Positions 43,835 through 53,595 are shown, numbered from the stretch's first letter. The stretch: DNA of 64,000 bases from Streptomyces sp. YS415 (GCF_023544665.1 NZ_JAMJFL010000010.1:62001-126000); one strand, 5' to 3'. Notes: a model not told the origin generated them from the letters alone. Numbers and translations: made by a program.

Positions 43835-46402
43835 TCACTCGTGCGCGATGGCCGTCAGCACGTTCATCCGCGAGGCGCGCAGCGCGGGCAGCAGGGCCGC
43901 CACGATGCCCACCACCGCCGAGCCGATCACCACCGCGACGATCGTGCCCCACGGAATCGCCAGCGCGGTCATGCCCTGCAGGGCCAGCACCTGCTGGGTG
44001 CACACCCCCCAGACCAGGCCGAGCGCGAGTCCCAGCACCGCCCCAAACACCGCGATCACCACCGACTCCAGCCGGATCATCCGGCGCAACTGGACCCGGG
44101 ACAGGCCGATGGCCCGCAGCAGGCCGATCTCCCGGGTCCGCTCCACGACCGACAGCGCGAGGGTGTTGACCACACCCAGCACCGCGATGACGATCGCGAG
44201 GCCGAGCAGCGCGTAGACCAGGTACAGCAGGACCGCGATCTGGTCACGGACCAGCTCCTTGTAGTCGGCCAGGTCCCTGACCTGCACCTGGGGATAGGCG
44301 TCGAGCGTCCGTTCCAGATTCGCGCGCAGGTCGTCGGCACTGGTGCCGGACGCGGCGTTGACGTACACCGCGGACTCCTGGCCGCCCGGTGCGTACCGCT
44401 CCAGGGTGCCCAGACCGAAGTACATGCCGCCCCGGGTGCCGAAGCCGTCGGCGGAGTCCTGGTCGGTCAGCGCGGCCACCGTCAGCTCGGCGGTGCGCCC
44501 GCCCTGGAACTGAAGCGGGACGGTGCTGCCGACGCGCACCCCGTGGTCCCGCGCGAAATCCCGGTCCATGGCCATGCGGCCCTCGGCCAGCGCGGCGGCC
44601 GTGTCGCCCTGCGCGTAGGTGATGTTGGCGACCTCGTCGAGCTGCGGCTCGTAGCCCGCGGCGGTCGTCTCGACCCGGTCTCCGTCGGGCAGCCGTACCG
44701 CGACGGGCGCGAGCTGGGAGCGGACCACCAGGCCGACGCCCTCGGTGTCGCGCACCTTCTCGGTGACCTCCCGGGGGAAGGGCACGAAGTTGGCGTTCTG
44801 CACGACGAAGTCGGCGCCCAGCGTCTTGTCGATTTGTTCGTCGAACGACTTGGTCATCGAGGCGCTCGCCACCGACATCCCGCCGACCAGCGCCAGCCCC
44901 ACCATCAGGGCCGCCGCGGTGGCGCCGGTACGGCGTGGATTGCGCAGGGCGTTGCGCTGGCTCATCCGGCCGACGGGACCGAACAGCGCCGGGAACGCCC
45001 CGCCCAGTACCCGGATCACGGGCCGGACCAGCAGTGGCCCCGCGATCACCGTGGCGATGAGGGTCAGCAGCACCCCGAGGCCGAGCAGGGAGGCGGACGA
45101 GGAGGTCGTGGAGGCGGCGGCGCAGCCCACGAGAGCCGCCACTCCCAGTGCCCCGACGACCGTGCCCAGCACCGCGCGCATCCGCAGCGGCCGGCCCACC
45201 CCGGCGATCTCGGCGTCCGCCAGGGCCGCCATCGGGGAGACGGTCGCCGCGCGCCGGGCCGGGAGGTAGGCGGCGACGAAGGTGACCCCGAGGCCGACGA
45301 CGTACGCCGAGACCGGGGTGGCCCAGCCGATGACCATGTCCGCGGAGCGGATGTTCATGCCGAGCAGGCCCATCAGCTCGATCAGCCCGACGGCCAGCCC
45401 GATCCCGGTGGCCAGCCCCACCGTGGCGCCGACGAGGCCGAGCAGGAACGCCTCGGCGAGCACCGAGCGCCGCACCTGGCGCCGGTCCGCGCCGAGCGCG
45501 CGCAGCAGACCCAGTTCGCGGGTGCGCTGGGCGATCAGCATCGAGAAGGTGTTGACGATCAGGAACACCCCGACCAGCACGGCGACCCCGGCGAAGCCGA
45601 GCATCACGTACTTGATGACGTCGAGGAATCCGCCGAGCTGTTCGACGTCCGACTCGGCCTGCTCGTCGGCCGTGCGGATGTCGTAGCGTCCGGCGCCGAG
45701 CGCCGCGGCCACCCGCTCCTTGAGCTGCGGGTCGCTGACGCCCTCCGCGGCCTCGACGGAGATGCTGGTGGCGGCGTCCGCGTCGCCGAGCAGCCTGGTC
45801 TGCGCGGTCGGCGTGTCGAAGAAGACCAGCGCGGCGCCGGGGTTGGTGGTGGTGAAGGTGGCGATGCCGACGACCTCGACCTTGAACGAGCCCGGCGCGG
45901 CGATCACCGTGAGCGTGTCACCGATGCCGACCTTCCGGGAGTCGGCCGTGTCCGCGTCGATCAGCACCTGGCCCGGGCCCTCGGGCGCGTGCCCCGACGT
46001 CAGCTCCACCGGACTGCGGTCGCTCGGGCTCCAGTTGGTGCCTATGGTGGGCGCGCCGGTGGTCGGCCCGACGGACTCGTTGTCCTCGTCGGCGACGGTG
46101 ATGCCCTCCACGTCCACCTCGAGCCGCACCGACGCGGCGCCCTCGGCCCGGGCCGCCCGGTCCACCAGGGAGGCGGGCAGGGTGGGCGTGAACCCGGAGG
46201 GGATCGCCTCGTCCAGGTTCTCCTTCGGGCTGACCGTGACATCGGCCGCGGTCGAGGCGAAGAGCCGGTCGAAGGTACGGCCGACGGTGTCCGAGAAGAT
46301 CAGGCTGCCCGCGACGAAGGCGACGGACAGGACCACCGCGAGCGCGGAGAGCAGCAGCCGCCCCTTGTGGGCGAGGAAGCTGCGCAGGGTCGCCTTGAGC
46401 AC
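43835..46402 (-). CDS. FtsX/MacB-type ABC transporter permease, duplicated
   Basis: 855 residues. Two FtsX-like permease units (TM clusters near 260-385 and 735-845) flank large extracytoplasmic regions that include the MacB periplasmic core-like segment (residues 40-240). The first TM is LLLSALAVVLSVAFVAGSLI; both permease units contain the ARTRELGLLRALG-like motif (QRTRELGLLRALG; ERTREIGLLRAIG). It works with the downstream-encoded upstream-located ATPase at 46407-47222 to export lipids, peptides or drugs. Confidence 0.93.
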   Translation of the reverse strand: MLKATLRSFLAHKGRLLLSALAVVLSVAFVAGSLIFSDTVGRTFDRLFASTAADVTVSPKENLDEAIPSGFTPTLPASLVDRAARAEGAASVRLEVDVEGITVADEDNESVGPTTGAPTIGTNWSPSDRSPVELTSGHAPEGPGQVLIDADTADSRKVGIGDTLTVIAAPGSFKVEVVGIATFTTTNPGAALVFFDTPTAQTRLLGDADAATSISVEAAEGVSDPQLKERVAAALGAGRYDIRTADEQAESDVEQLGGFLDVIKYVMLGFAGVAVLVGVFLIVNTFSMLIAQRTRELGLLRALGADRRQVRRSVLAEAFLLGLVGATVGLATGIGLAVGLIELMGLLGMNIRSADMVIGWATPVSAYVVGLGVTFVAAYLPARRAATVSPMAALADAEIAGVGRPLRMRAVLGTVVGALGVAALVGCAAASTTSSSASLLGLGVLLTLIATVIAGPLLVRPVIRVLGGAFPALFGPVGRMSQRNALRNPRRTGATAAALMVGLALVGGMSVASASMTKSFDEQIDKTLGADFVVQNANFVPFPREVTEKVRDTEGVGLVVRSQLAPVAVRLPDGDRVETTAAGYEPQLDEVANITYAQGDTAAALAEGRMAMDRDFARDHGVRVGSTVPLQFQGGRTAELTVAALTDQDSADGFGTRGGMYFGLGTLERYAPGGQESAVYVNAASGTSADDLRANLERTLDAYPQVQVRDLADYKELVRDQIAVLLYLVYALLGLAIVIAVLGVVNTLALSVVERTREIGLLRAIGLSRVQLRRMIRLESVVIAVFGAVLGLALGLVWGVCTQQVLALQGMTALAIPWGTIVAVVIGSAVVGIVAALLPALRASRMNVLTAIAHE

Positions 46403-46406
46403 CGGA

Positions 46407-47222
46407 TCAGTCCTCCTCGGAGGAGTCGGCGGCCCCCCGGATCACGTCGAACCGCTTCATGCGTTCCAGTACGGCCTCCGACGTGGGGCGGGCCATCTCG
46501 TCGACGATGCGTCCGTCGCCGAGGAAGAGCACCAGGTCGGAGTGGGCGGCGGCGCCCGGGTCATGGGTGACCATCACGACGGTCTGCCCGAGCTGGTCCA
46601 CGGCGTCGCGCAGGAAGCCGAGCACTTCCAGACCGGCCCGCGAGTCCAGGTTGCCGGTGGGCTCGTCGGCGAAGATCAGCTCGGGGCGGGAGGCGAGGGC
46701 GCGGGCGCAGGCGACGCGCTGCTGCTGGCCGCCGGAGAGCTGGGCGGGCCGGTGCTTGAGCCGGTCCCGCAGACCGAGCGTGTCGATGACCTGGTCCAGC
46801 CACTTCTCGTCGGGCTTCTTGCCCGCGATGTCCATGGGCAGGGTGATGTTCTCGGCGGCGTTCAGCGTCGGTATCAGGTTGAACGACTGGAACATGAACC
46901 CGATCCGGTCCCGGCGCAGCCGGGTCAGCTCGCGTTCCTTCAGACCGGTGATCTCGGTGCCGCCGAGCCAGACCTGTCCGGCCGAGACGTTGTCGAGCCC
47001 GGCGAGGCAGTGCATGAGCGTGGACTTGCCGGAGCCCGAGGGGCCCATGACCGCGGTGAAGCGGCCGCGCGCGATGTCCACGTCCACCGCGTCCAGGGCG
47101 AGCACCGTCGTCTCGCCGGAGCCGTAGGCCTTGGTCAGACCGCGGGCCCTTGCCGCGATCCCGTCGGCCGGGTCGTGTGCCGAAGCAGGAGTGGACAAGG
47201 CTGCCTCCTCGATCCTGGACAT
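46407..47222 (-). CDS. LolD/MacB-type ABC ATPase
   Basis: 271 residues. Walker A GPSGSGKSTL, signature LSGGQQQRVACARAL, Walker B LIFADEPTGNLDS and H-loop VMVTHDPGAAAHSD are intact. The ATPase of the FtsX-type permease 4 bp downstream. N-terminal 25 residues before the NBD are flexible. Divergent from the TA-like pair. Confidence 0.95.
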   Translation of the reverse strand: MSRIEEAALSTPASAHDPADGIAARARGLTKAYGSGETTVLALDAVDVDIARGRFTAVMGPSGSGKSTLMHCLAGLDNVSAGQVWLGGTEITGLKERELTRLRRDRIGFMFQSFNLIPTLNAAENITLPMDIAGKKPDEKWLDQVIDTLGLRDRLKHRPAQLSGGQQQRVACARALASRPELIFADEPTGNLDSRAGLEVLGFLRDAVDQLGQTVVMVTHDPGAAAHSDLVLFLGDGRIVDEMARPTSEAVLERMKRFDVIRGAADSSEED

Positions 47223-47327
47223 CGCGACGTCCTTCTCAGGGCCCCCGAGCGTAGTGTGATCCGGCGCACACCGGATATCCCCCCTGGGTCCGAACCGGTC
47301 TCCACCCCAGGAATGACCCTTGCCACT

Positions 47328-47347
47328 GCTAGCGCCTGGGCGCTAGC
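47328..47347. promoter_or_regulatory. Perfect 9+2+9 palindrome upstream of RHH antitoxin-like gene
   Basis: GCTAGCGCCTGGGCGCTAGC lies 8 bp before the antitoxin ATG (47356). Arms of 9 bp are perfect. Position and symmetry fit the autoregulatory operator of a ribbon-helix-helix antitoxin/toxin complex. Confidence 0.65.
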
Positions 47348-47355
47348 TTCGAGAC

Positions 47356-47583
47356 ATGGCGAAGACCCAGCTGAACGTCCGCGTCGACGAGGGCACCGCC
47401 CGCGCGGCCCGCGAGCGCGCCCTGGCGCGCGGCATGAGCGTCAACCGCTACATCGAGGAACTGGTCCGGCAGGACACCGGCGAGGTCGGCCACACCTTCG
47501 TGGAGGCCGCGGCCGACTTCATGCAGCAGTACGAGTCCGTGTTCGCCGAGGAGTTCGGCGCCGAGCGCGAAGGCCGTCGTTGA
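47356..47583 (+). CDS. RHH-type antitoxin-like protein
   Basis: 75 residues. A ribbon-helix-helix start (KTQLNVRVDEGTARAARERA, then LARGMSVNRYIEELV) is typical of Arc/MetJ antitoxins, with an acidic helical tail (FMQQYESVFAEEFG) that would fold on the toxin. It binds the palindrome just upstream by inference. Followed 4 bp later by the Fic-like partner gene. Confidence 0.82.
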   Translation: MAKTQLNVRVDEGTARAARERALARGMSVNRYIEELVRQDTGEVGHTFVEAAADFMQQYESVFAEEFGAEREGRR

Positions 47584-47587
47584 TCCG

Positions 47588-47962
47588 TTGAGCACCGTGA
47601 GGATCGACCTCGCCTGGCTGCTGATGCTCGCCGAGCAGAACACCCCCGGAGATCCGCAGGTCACCGACTGGGGCGCGCTGATCGCCGCCGTCGCCCGTCA
47701 CGAGGCCGAGATTTTCGACGTCCCCGTCTACGACAGCCCGCACGCGCGCGCCGCGGCACTGCTCCAACTGCTCATCCACGTCCCGGCGCTGGAGCGCTCC
47801 AACGCCCTGTTCGCCTCCGCCGTCGCCTACGCCTATCTGGTCGCCTGCGGCCTGAAGGTCGTCACCTCGCCGGAACAGGTCCGCGAGCTGGCCCGGCTGG
47901 TCAAGAGCGGTGCGGCCACGGTGCAGGACATCGCCGACGAACTGCGGCAGTGGTGCGAGTGA
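47588..47962 (+). CDS. Fic/Doc-like toxin component with degenerate active site
   Basis: 124 residues from TTG 47588 (GTG 47597 also possible). A helical Doc-like protein: IDLAWLLMLAEQ, then the presumed motif region LLIHVPALERSNALFASAVA followed by YAYLVACGLKV. Doc and Fic proteins use HPFxDxNKR; here the Asn can be aligned but the Lys/Arg pair reads Ala-Leu, so nucleotidyl or phosphate transfer is doubtful. It sits directly behind the RHH gene as a toxin would. Confidence 0.65.
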   Translation: MSTVRIDLAWLLMLAEQNTPGDPQVTDWGALIAAVARHEAEIFDVPVYDSPHARAAALLQLLIHVPALERSNALFASAVAYAYLVACGLKVVTSPEQVRELARLVKSGAATVQDIADELRQWCE

Positions 47963-47977
47963 GCCGAGCCGGGGTGA

Positions 47978-48664
47978 TCATTCCTGGACGCCGGGCCGCC
48001 ACGCCGTGCCCAGCACGCAGTACGACGACGGCAGCACCGGCCCCTTCTCCGGCATCAGGATCCGCCGGTAGGGGCCGAGTTCGAACCCGGCGCCGCGCAG
48101 GGACGCGACCGGCTCCCGGCCCACATGGCAGCCGCCGCTCACCAGCGGCCACACCGTACGGTCCAGTGCCTGCTGGGTGAACGTCATCACTCGTCCGCCG
48201 CCCCGGCCGTGCTCGAAGAACCGGATGACTCCGCCCGGCCGCAGCACCCGCCGGATCTCCCCGAGCGCCCGCGGCACATCACGGACGCTGCACAGCACCA
48301 GGGAGACCACCGCCGCGTCGAACGCCTCGCTCTTGACCGGCAGGGCCTCCGCCGCCCCGGGCACCACGTCGACCGGCACCTCGGCGCGCAGGGCCGCCTC
48401 GACGGCGAGCTTGCGCAGCACCCGTTCCGGCTCGATCGCCACGACCTCCGAGACGGTGCCCGGATAGTGGGCGAAGTTCAGGCCGTTGCCCGCGCCGATC
48501 TCGATCACCCGCCCGGACAGACCGGTGAGCAGCCGGTCGCGTACGGCGCCCATGCCGAGCTTCGTCTCGGCGCTCACGCTGAGGCGGGCGTAGTAGCGGG
48601 CGAACACCGGATGGTGCACGGCATCCCGCGGCACCTTGCCGGTACCGGCGGACCGAAGGGGCAT
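47978..48664 (-). CDS. SAM-dependent class I methyltransferase
   Basis: 228 residues. Motif I VIEIGAGNGLNFAHYP, acidic end of beta-2 AIEPERVLRKLA, motif IV region DAAVVSLVLCSVRD and RVLRPGGVIRFFEHG identify a class I (UbiE-like) methyltransferase. Substrate unknown. ATG 48664 has GGGAGG upstream. It ends 15 bp from the Fic-like stop, convergent. Confidence 0.9.
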   Translation of the reverse strand: MPLRSAGTGKVPRDAVHHPVFARYYARLSVSAETKLGMGAVRDRLLTGLSGRVIEIGAGNGLNFAHYPGTVSEVVAIEPERVLRKLAVEAALRAEVPVDVVPGAAEALPVKSEAFDAAVVSLVLCSVRDVPRALGEIRRVLRPGGVIRFFEHGRGGGRVMTFTQQALDRTVWPLVSGGCHVGREPVASLRGAGFELGPYRRILMPEKGPVLPSSYCVLGTAWRPGVQE

Positions 48665-48845
48665 GAGGACCTCCCGGGCAGGACGGGCACTACCCCGATT
48701 GTCCCCCCGCCCGCCCCGACGCACCCCCGCTGTGCAGCCTCGGACTCGCACCGCCGGCCGGTTCCGGCAGCGCCTCCCGCCGACGTGACGCCGTACGAAG
48801 CCCCGGACCGGCCGCGCGCAAAGCCCTCCCGTCACAAGCCTCCCG

Positions 48846-49556
48846 TTACAGGCCCTCCCGGAAGACCCCGCCCTCCCACGTCCCGCCCAGTTCCGAAGCG
48901 AGCCAAGTCGGCGCCGCCGTACGGAAGCCGGCCGGTGCCAGCGCCCCGGACCCGGCCGGCAGTGCTCCCAGCAGCGGTGCCTGGGCCACCTCCGGCAGGT
49001 CCGTCACATTGCAGCGCGAGGCCAGATCGGGGTCGTCGGGCCAGCTGCCGATCACCACACCGAACAGGTCCAGCCGCCGCGAGCGCAGTTCACGGGCCGT
49101 CAGCTCGGTGACGTTCAGTGTGCCCAGACCCGCCGACGCCACCACCAGGACCGGCGCGGCCAGCAGTCCGGCCGCGTCGGCCAGCGTGCCGCCCTCGTCG
49201 TCGAAGCGGACCAGCAGACCGCCCGCGCCCTCCACCAGCACCAGATCGTGCTCGGTGGCCAGCTTCGCGGCGGCCTCGGCGATCTCGTGCGGGCGCACCG
49301 GCGGCAGCCCCGCCCGGCGCGCCGCGGTCGCCGGCGCCAACGGCTCGGGATAGCGGGCGAGTTCGGCCGTCGTCACCGGGCCGGCGAGCCGCGCGCACTC
49401 GTCGGCGTCCCCGCGCTCGTCCGGCCGCAGGCCGGTCTGCGCGGCCTTCAGCACGGCCACCGTGCGCCCGGCCGCGAGCGCCGTGGCGGCCACGGCGGCG
49501 GTCGTGACCGTCTTGCCGATCTCCGTGCCGGTGCCCGTGATCACCAGAATCGTCAT
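48846..49556 (-). CDS. bioD: Dethiobiotin synthetase
   Basis: 236 residues. P-loop GTGTEIGKTVTTAA, VLVEGAGGLLVRFDDE and the ATP-grasp-like KAAQTGL region that contacts diaminopelargonic acid. Uses ATP and CO2 to close the ureido ring. ATG 49556 lies 1 bp after the bioA stop (TGAG-ATG), so translation is coupled. Last gene of the bioBAD operon. Confidence 0.94.
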   Translation of the reverse strand: MTILVITGTGTEIGKTVTTAAVAATALAAGRTVAVLKAAQTGLRPDERGDADECARLAGPVTTAELARYPEPLAPATAARRAGLPPVRPHEIAEAAAKLATEHDLVLVEGAGGLLVRFDDEGGTLADAAGLLAAPVLVVASAGLGTLNVTELTARELRSRRLDLFGVVIGSWPDDPDLASRCNVTDLPEVAQAPLLGALPAGSGALAPAGFRTAAPTWLASELGGTWEGGVFREGL

Positions 49557-49557
49557 C

Positions 49558-50838
49558 TCAGCCCTCCCGTGCCGCCGCGCACACCGCACCTGCGATCCGC
49601 GCCAGATCGGCGTCGCCCGTGACATACGGCGGCATCGTGTAGATCAGGTCGCGGAACGGCCGCAGCCACACGCCCTCGCGCACGGCCGCCGCCGTCGCCG
49701 CCCGCATGTCCACCGGGTGGTCCAGCTGGACCACGCCGATGGCCCCGAGGACCCGGAGGTCCTTCACCCCCGGCAGCTCCGCCGCGGGGGCCAGCCCGTC
49801 CCGCAGGCCCGCCTCGATCCGCTTGACCTCCGCGAGCCAGTCCTGGCCCAGCAGCAGCTCGATCGAGGCGCAGGCGACGGCCGCCGCCAGCGGATTGCCC
49901 ATGAACGTCGGGCCGTGCGCCAGCACCGGCACCTCGCCCCGCGAGATTCCGTCGGCCACGCGCGCGGTGCACAGCGTGGCGGCCATCGTCAGGTATCCGC
50001 CGGTCAGCGCCTTGCCCACGCACATCACGTCCGGCGTCACCGCCGCGTGGTCGGCGGCGAACAGGGCGCCGGTGCGCCCGAACCCGGTCGCGATCTCGTC
50101 GAACACCAGCAGCACGTCGTGGGCGTCGCACGCCTCGCGCAGCACCCGCAGATACGCGGGGGAGTGGAACCGCATCCCCCCCGCGCCCTGCACCACCGGC
50201 TCGACGATCACCGCGGCCAGCTCGTCCGCGTGCCGCTCGATCAGCGTGCGCAGCTGGTCGGCGTACGACTCCTCGTACTCGGCCGGTGGCGGATCCGCGA
50301 AGACCTGGCGCTGGAGCACGCCCGTCCACAGCTCGTGCATCCCGCCCTCGGGATCGCACACCGACATCGGTTGCCAGGTGTCCCCGTGGTAGCCGCCGCG
50401 CCAGGTCAGCAGCCGCTGCTTGCCGGGACGGCCGAGGGAGCGCCAGTACTGGAGGCACATCTTGACGGCGACCTCGACCGACACCGAGCCGGAGTCGGCG
50501 AGGAACACATGCTCAAGGCCTTCGGGCGACATGTCGACAAGGAGCTTCGCGAGGCGGACGGCGGGCTCGTGGGTGAGCCCGCCGAACATCACATGGCTCA
50601 TCCGGCCGAGCTGCTCGCGCGCCGCCTCGTTCAGCACCGGGTGGTTGTAGCCGTGGATGGCCGACCACCAGGACGACATCCCGTCGACCAGCTCGCCCGA
50701 GCCGTCCGCCAGGCGCAGCCGCACCCCGCTCGCCGACTCCACGACCAGCGGCTCCTGCCGGCCCGGCATGGGACCGTACGGATGCCACACGTGCTTCCGG
50801 TCCAGGTCCAGCAGCTCGGGCACGTTCAGGTCAGGCAT
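49558..50838 (-). CDS. bioA: Adenosylmethionine-8-amino-7-oxononanoate aminotransferase
   Basis: 426 residues. [15 protein letters not shown], the dimer/PLP motif [14 protein letters not shown] and the PLP lysine in [16 protein letters not shown] identify BioA. It converts KAPA to DAPA using SAM as amino donor. ATG 50838 overlaps the bioB stop by 8 bp. Middle gene of bioBAD. Confidence 0.95.
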   Translation of the reverse strand: MPDLNVPELLDLDRKHVWHPYGPMPGRQEPLVVESASGVRLRLADGSGELVDGMSSWWSAIHGYNHPVLNEAAREQLGRMSHVMFGGLTHEPAVRLAKLLVDMSPEGLEHVFLADSGSVSVEVAVKMCLQYWRSLGRPGKQRLLTWRGGYHGDTWQPMSVCDPEGGMHELWTGVLQRQVFADPPPAEYEESYADQLRTLIERHADELAAVIVEPVVQGAGGMRFHSPAYLRVLREACDAHDVLLVFDEIATGFGRTGALFAADHAAVTPDVMCVGKALTGGYLTMAATLCTARVADGISRGEVPVLAHGPTFMGNPLAAAVACASIELLLGQDWLAEVKRIEAGLRDGLAPAAELPGVKDLRVLGAIGVVQLDHPVDMRAATAAAVREGVWLRPFRDLIYTMPPYVTGDADLARIAGAVCAAAREG

Positions 50839-52006
50839 TGGGCGCGAGGTCCGTTCCGGCGCCTCGACGGCGTACGGCGACCAGGTCGGTGCGGGCCTCC
50901 CCGGGCTCCGGCTGCGCGGTGGAACCGCAGGCACCGCCGCCCTCCGGCTGTGCGGCGGAACCGCAGCCACCGCCGCCCTCGTGCGAACCGCAGCCACCGC
51001 CGACCCGGTGCTCGGGCAGGGTAACCTCGCCGGCGCCCTCGATCTCGAACCCGGCGTCCGCGATCATCTCCAGGTCGGCCTTGCCCGCCTGGCCCTCGCT
51101 GGTGAGGTAGTCACCGAGGAAGATCGAGTTGGCCAGGTGCAGGGCGAGGGGCTGCATCGTGCGCAGGTGGACCTCACGGCCGCCCGCGATGCGCACCTCG
51201 ACGTCCGGGCAGACGAACCGCACCATCGCCAGGATCCGCAGACAGCGCTGGGGGGTGAGGTGCCACTCCTTGGCCAGCGGGGTGCCCTCGAACGGGATCA
51301 GGAAGTTGACCGGCACCGAGTCCGGGTCCAGCTCGCGCAGCGAGAAGACCACGTCCACCAGATCCTCGTCGCTCTCGCCCATGCCCGCGATCAGGCCGGA
51401 GCAGGCGGACAGACCGGCGCCGTGCGCCTTCTGCACGGTGTCGACCCGGTCGGCGTAGGTGTGGGTGGTGGTGATGTCGCCGTAGGTGGCCTCGGAGGTG
51501 TTGAGATTGTGGTTGTAGGCGTCGGCGCCCGCCTCGCGCAGCCGCTCGGCCTGGCCGTCGGAGAGCAGTCCGAGGCAGGCGCACACCTCGACGCCCTCGT
51601 TCTGGTCCTTGATCGCCTTGATGGTGTCCGAGACCCGGTCCACGTCACGGTCGGTCGGGCCGCGTCCGCTGGCCACCAGGCAGACGCGCTTGGCGCCGCC
51701 CGCGAGACCGGCGGCCGCCGCCTTGGAGGCCTCGTCCGGCTTGAGCCAGGTGTACTTCAGGATGCCGGCGGTCGAGCCGAGCCGCTGCGAGCAGTACGAG
51801 CAGTCCTCGGGGCACAAGCCGGACTTGAGGTTGACCAGGTAGTTCAGTTTCACCCGGCGGCCGAACCAGTGCCGGCGCACCTTGCCGGCCGCGGCCACCA
51901 CATCGAGCAGGTCGTCGTCGGAGGTGGCGAGGACGGCCAGGGCCTCCTCGCGGGTCGGCAGCTCGCGCCGCAGCCCCTTGTCCAGCAGCGTGTTCAGCAG
52001 GTCCAT
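50831..52006 (-). CDS. bioB: Biotin synthase with Gly/Cys-rich repeated C-terminal tail
   Basis: 391 residues. Radical-SAM cluster CPEDCSYC is intact, with [15 protein letters not shown] and [17 protein letters not shown] family motifs. It inserts sulfur into dethiobiotin. After about residue 340 the family ends, but here a tail of some 50 residues follows with three CGS units, two of them in an exact 12-residue tandem ([24 protein letters not shown]) encoded by a 36-bp repeat. ATG 52006 starts the operon. Confidence 0.95.
   Translation of the reverse strand: MDLLNTLLDKGLRRELPTREEALAVLATSDDDLLDVVAAAGKVRRHWFGRRVKLNYLVNLKSGLCPEDCSYCSQRLGSTAGILKYTWLKPDEASKAAAAGLAGGAKRVCLVASGRGPTDRDVDRVSDTIKAIKDQNEGVEVCACLGLLSDGQAERLREAGADAYNHNLNTSEATYGDITTTHTYADRVDTVQKAHGAGLSACSGLIAGMGESDEDLVDVVFSLRELDPDSVPVNFLIPFEGTPLAKEWHLTPQRCLRILAMVRFVCPDVEVRIAGGREVHLRTMQPLALHLANSIFLGDYLTSEGQAGKADLEMIADAGFEIEGAGEVTLPEHRVGGGCGSHEGGGGCGSAAQPEGGGACGSTAQPEPGEARTDLVAVRRRGAGTDLAPNA
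50906..50977. repeat. Two tandem 36-bp repeats inside bioB
   Basis: Units 50906-50941 and 50942-50977 differ at three positions; a third partial unit follows to about 51005. Being 36 bp they keep the reading frame. Confidence 0.9.
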
Positions 52007-52074
52007 GAAAGCTGATCCTGTCCTAAGGAGTGGTCCCCGGCCAAGGAGAGTTCGTACAACTCGGCCCCTTCGAC

Positions 52075-52092
52075 GTGTGGGTATTGCCACAC
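52075..52092. promoter_or_regulatory. Candidate operator in bioB/bioF intergenic region
   Basis: GTGTGG-N6-CCACAC is a perfect inverted repeat of 6-bp arms, 69 bp from the bioB start and 62 bp from the bioF start. It is a plausible joint control site; it does not resemble the known BioQ or BirA consensus closely. Confidence 0.45.
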
Positions 52093-52153
52093 CGTGGGTG
52101 CCTGGTCGTCCCGCTAGTGTCTGTGCGCTGCCTACAAAAACTCCGGAGGACTC

Positions 52154-53281
52154 ATGGCGTTCGGCTGGATCGACGAGCAGGCGGAGCTGCGCCGACGCGC
52201 CGGACTCGTACGGACCCTGCGCCCTCGCCCCGCCGACTCACCGCTGCTGGATCTGGCCGGCAACGACTACCTGGGTCTGGCCCACCACCCCGAGGTCACC
52301 GAGGCCGCCGCGCGCGCGGCGCGGACCTGGGGCGGCGGCGCGACCGGATCCCGGCTCGTCACCGGTACGACGGAGCTGCACGGCGAGCTGGAGCGGGAGC
52401 TGGCGGACTTCTGCGGCTTCGAGGCGGCGCTCGTCTTCTCCTCCGGTTACGCGGCCAACCTCGCCGCGGTCACCGCGCTCGGGCCGCACGGCTCGCTGAT
52501 CGTGTCCGACGCCGGCAATCACGCCTCGCTCATCGACGGCTGCCGGCTGGCCCGCGGCACGACCCAGGTGGTCGCGCACGCCGAACCGGACGCGGTGCGC
52601 AAGGCGCTGCGGACGCACGACGGACCGGCCGTCGCGGTCTCCGACACCGTCTTCTCGGTCGACGGCGACGCCGCCCCGCTGGCCGGGCTCGCCGAGGCGT
52701 GCCGGGAACACGGCGCGGGCCTGATCGTGGACGACGCGCACGGCCTGGGCGTGCTCGGCGACGGCGGCCGGGGCGCCCCGCACGCGGCGGGGCTGGCCGG
52801 CGCCGGCGACGTGGTGGCCACGGTGACGCTGTCCAAGTCACTGGGCAGTCAGGGCGGTGCCGTGCTCGGCCCGGCCCGGGTCGTCGACCACCTGGTCAAC
52901 GCGGCCCGGACGTTCATCTTCGACACCGGTCTCGCCCCCGCCGCGACCGGTGCCGCCCTCGCGGCCCTGCGGCTGCTGCGCCGGGAGCCGGAGCGGGCGG
53001 GCCGGGCGCGTGCGGTGGCGAGCGAACTGCACGCCCGCCTGACGGCCGCGGGCCATCAGGCGGTGCGTCCGGACGCGGCGGTCGTCTCCGTGCGCGCGCC
53101 GTCCCCCGAGGGGGCCTTGCGCTGGGCGGCGGACTGCCGCGCGGCGGGCCTCGCCGTGGGCTGTTTCCGTCCTCCTTCCGTGCCCGACGGCATCTCACGG
53201 CTGCGGCTGACCGCCCGCGCGGACCTCACGGGCGGCCAGATCGAACGCGCTGTACGAGTCATCGGCGAGACACGACCATGA
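52154..53281 (+). CDS. bioF: 8-amino-7-oxononanoate synthase
   Basis: 375 residues. The PLP lysine sits in [17 protein letters not shown]; other family motifs are [33 protein letters not shown] and [16 protein letters not shown]. It condenses pimeloyl-ACP/CoA with alanine to KAPA. A good SD (CGGAGGA) precedes the ATG. Divergent from bioBAD; together they form a complete pathway from pimeloyl thioester to biotin. No bioC/H/I/W is seen in this window. Confidence 0.95.
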   Translation: MAFGWIDEQAELRRRAGLVRTLRPRPADSPLLDLAGNDYLGLAHHPEVTEAAARAARTWGGGATGSRLVTGTTELHGELERELADFCGFEAALVFSSGYAANLAAVTALGPHGSLIVSDAGNHASLIDGCRLARGTTQVVAHAEPDAVRKALRTHDGPAVAVSDTVFSVDGDAAPLAGLAEACREHGAGLIVDDAHGLGVLGDGGRGAPHAAGLAGAGDVVATVTLSKSLGSQGGAVLGPARVVDHLVNAARTFIFDTGLAPAATGAALAALRLLRREPERAGRARAVASELHARLTAAGHQAVRPDAAVVSVRAPSPEGALRWAADCRAAGLAVGCFRPPSVPDGISRLRLTARADLTGGQIERAVRVIGETRP

Positions 53282-53367
53282 GTCGGCGTGACACGGCCCT
53301 GCCGCCGCGGAACTGCTTGACGTTGAACAGAACGTGCTCGGAACTCACTTGGACTTGATCGGAACTG

Positions 53368-53595
53368 TCAGGACCGGATCGCGGCCGTGAAGTCCGCCCA
53401 GCTCTCGGGGGAGAAGAGCAGCGCGGGCCCGGCCGGGGCCTTGGAGTCCCGTACGGCGAGCAGTCCGGCCCAGGGGCCGGCCGGCGGCCGAGCGGTCTCC
53501 ACGCAGTTGTTCGCGCCCGTGCTGTAACTGCTGCGCAGCCAATGCACGTCGTGCAATTCGGTACTGGAAGGTACGTTCCGAGGCAGTGCAGACAT
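53368..53595 (-). CDS. DUF397 protein
   Basis: 75 residues. WLRSSYSTGANNCVETA, VRDSKAPAGPALLFSPESW and ADFTAAIR are the DUF397 pattern. These small proteins pair with XRE/DUF5753 regulators throughout Streptomyces (e.g. in the whiJ/abaA-type loci) and often act in developmental or antibiotic control. Here the XRE gene ends 10 bp upstream. Confidence 0.92.
   Translation of the reverse strand: MSALPRNVPSSTELHDVHWLRSSYSTGANNCVETARPPAGPWAGLLAVRDSKAPAGPALLFSPESWADFTAAIRS

Noticed and set aside
48846..53281. Biosynthetic gene cluster
   Set aside because: The biotin genes are primary metabolism. No polyketide, peptide or terpene synthase occurs anywhere in the window.
53278..53358. A 26-codon ORF overlapping the bioF stop (ATGA)
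   Set aside because: Too short, without recognisable features; it ends just before the convergent DUF397 gene.
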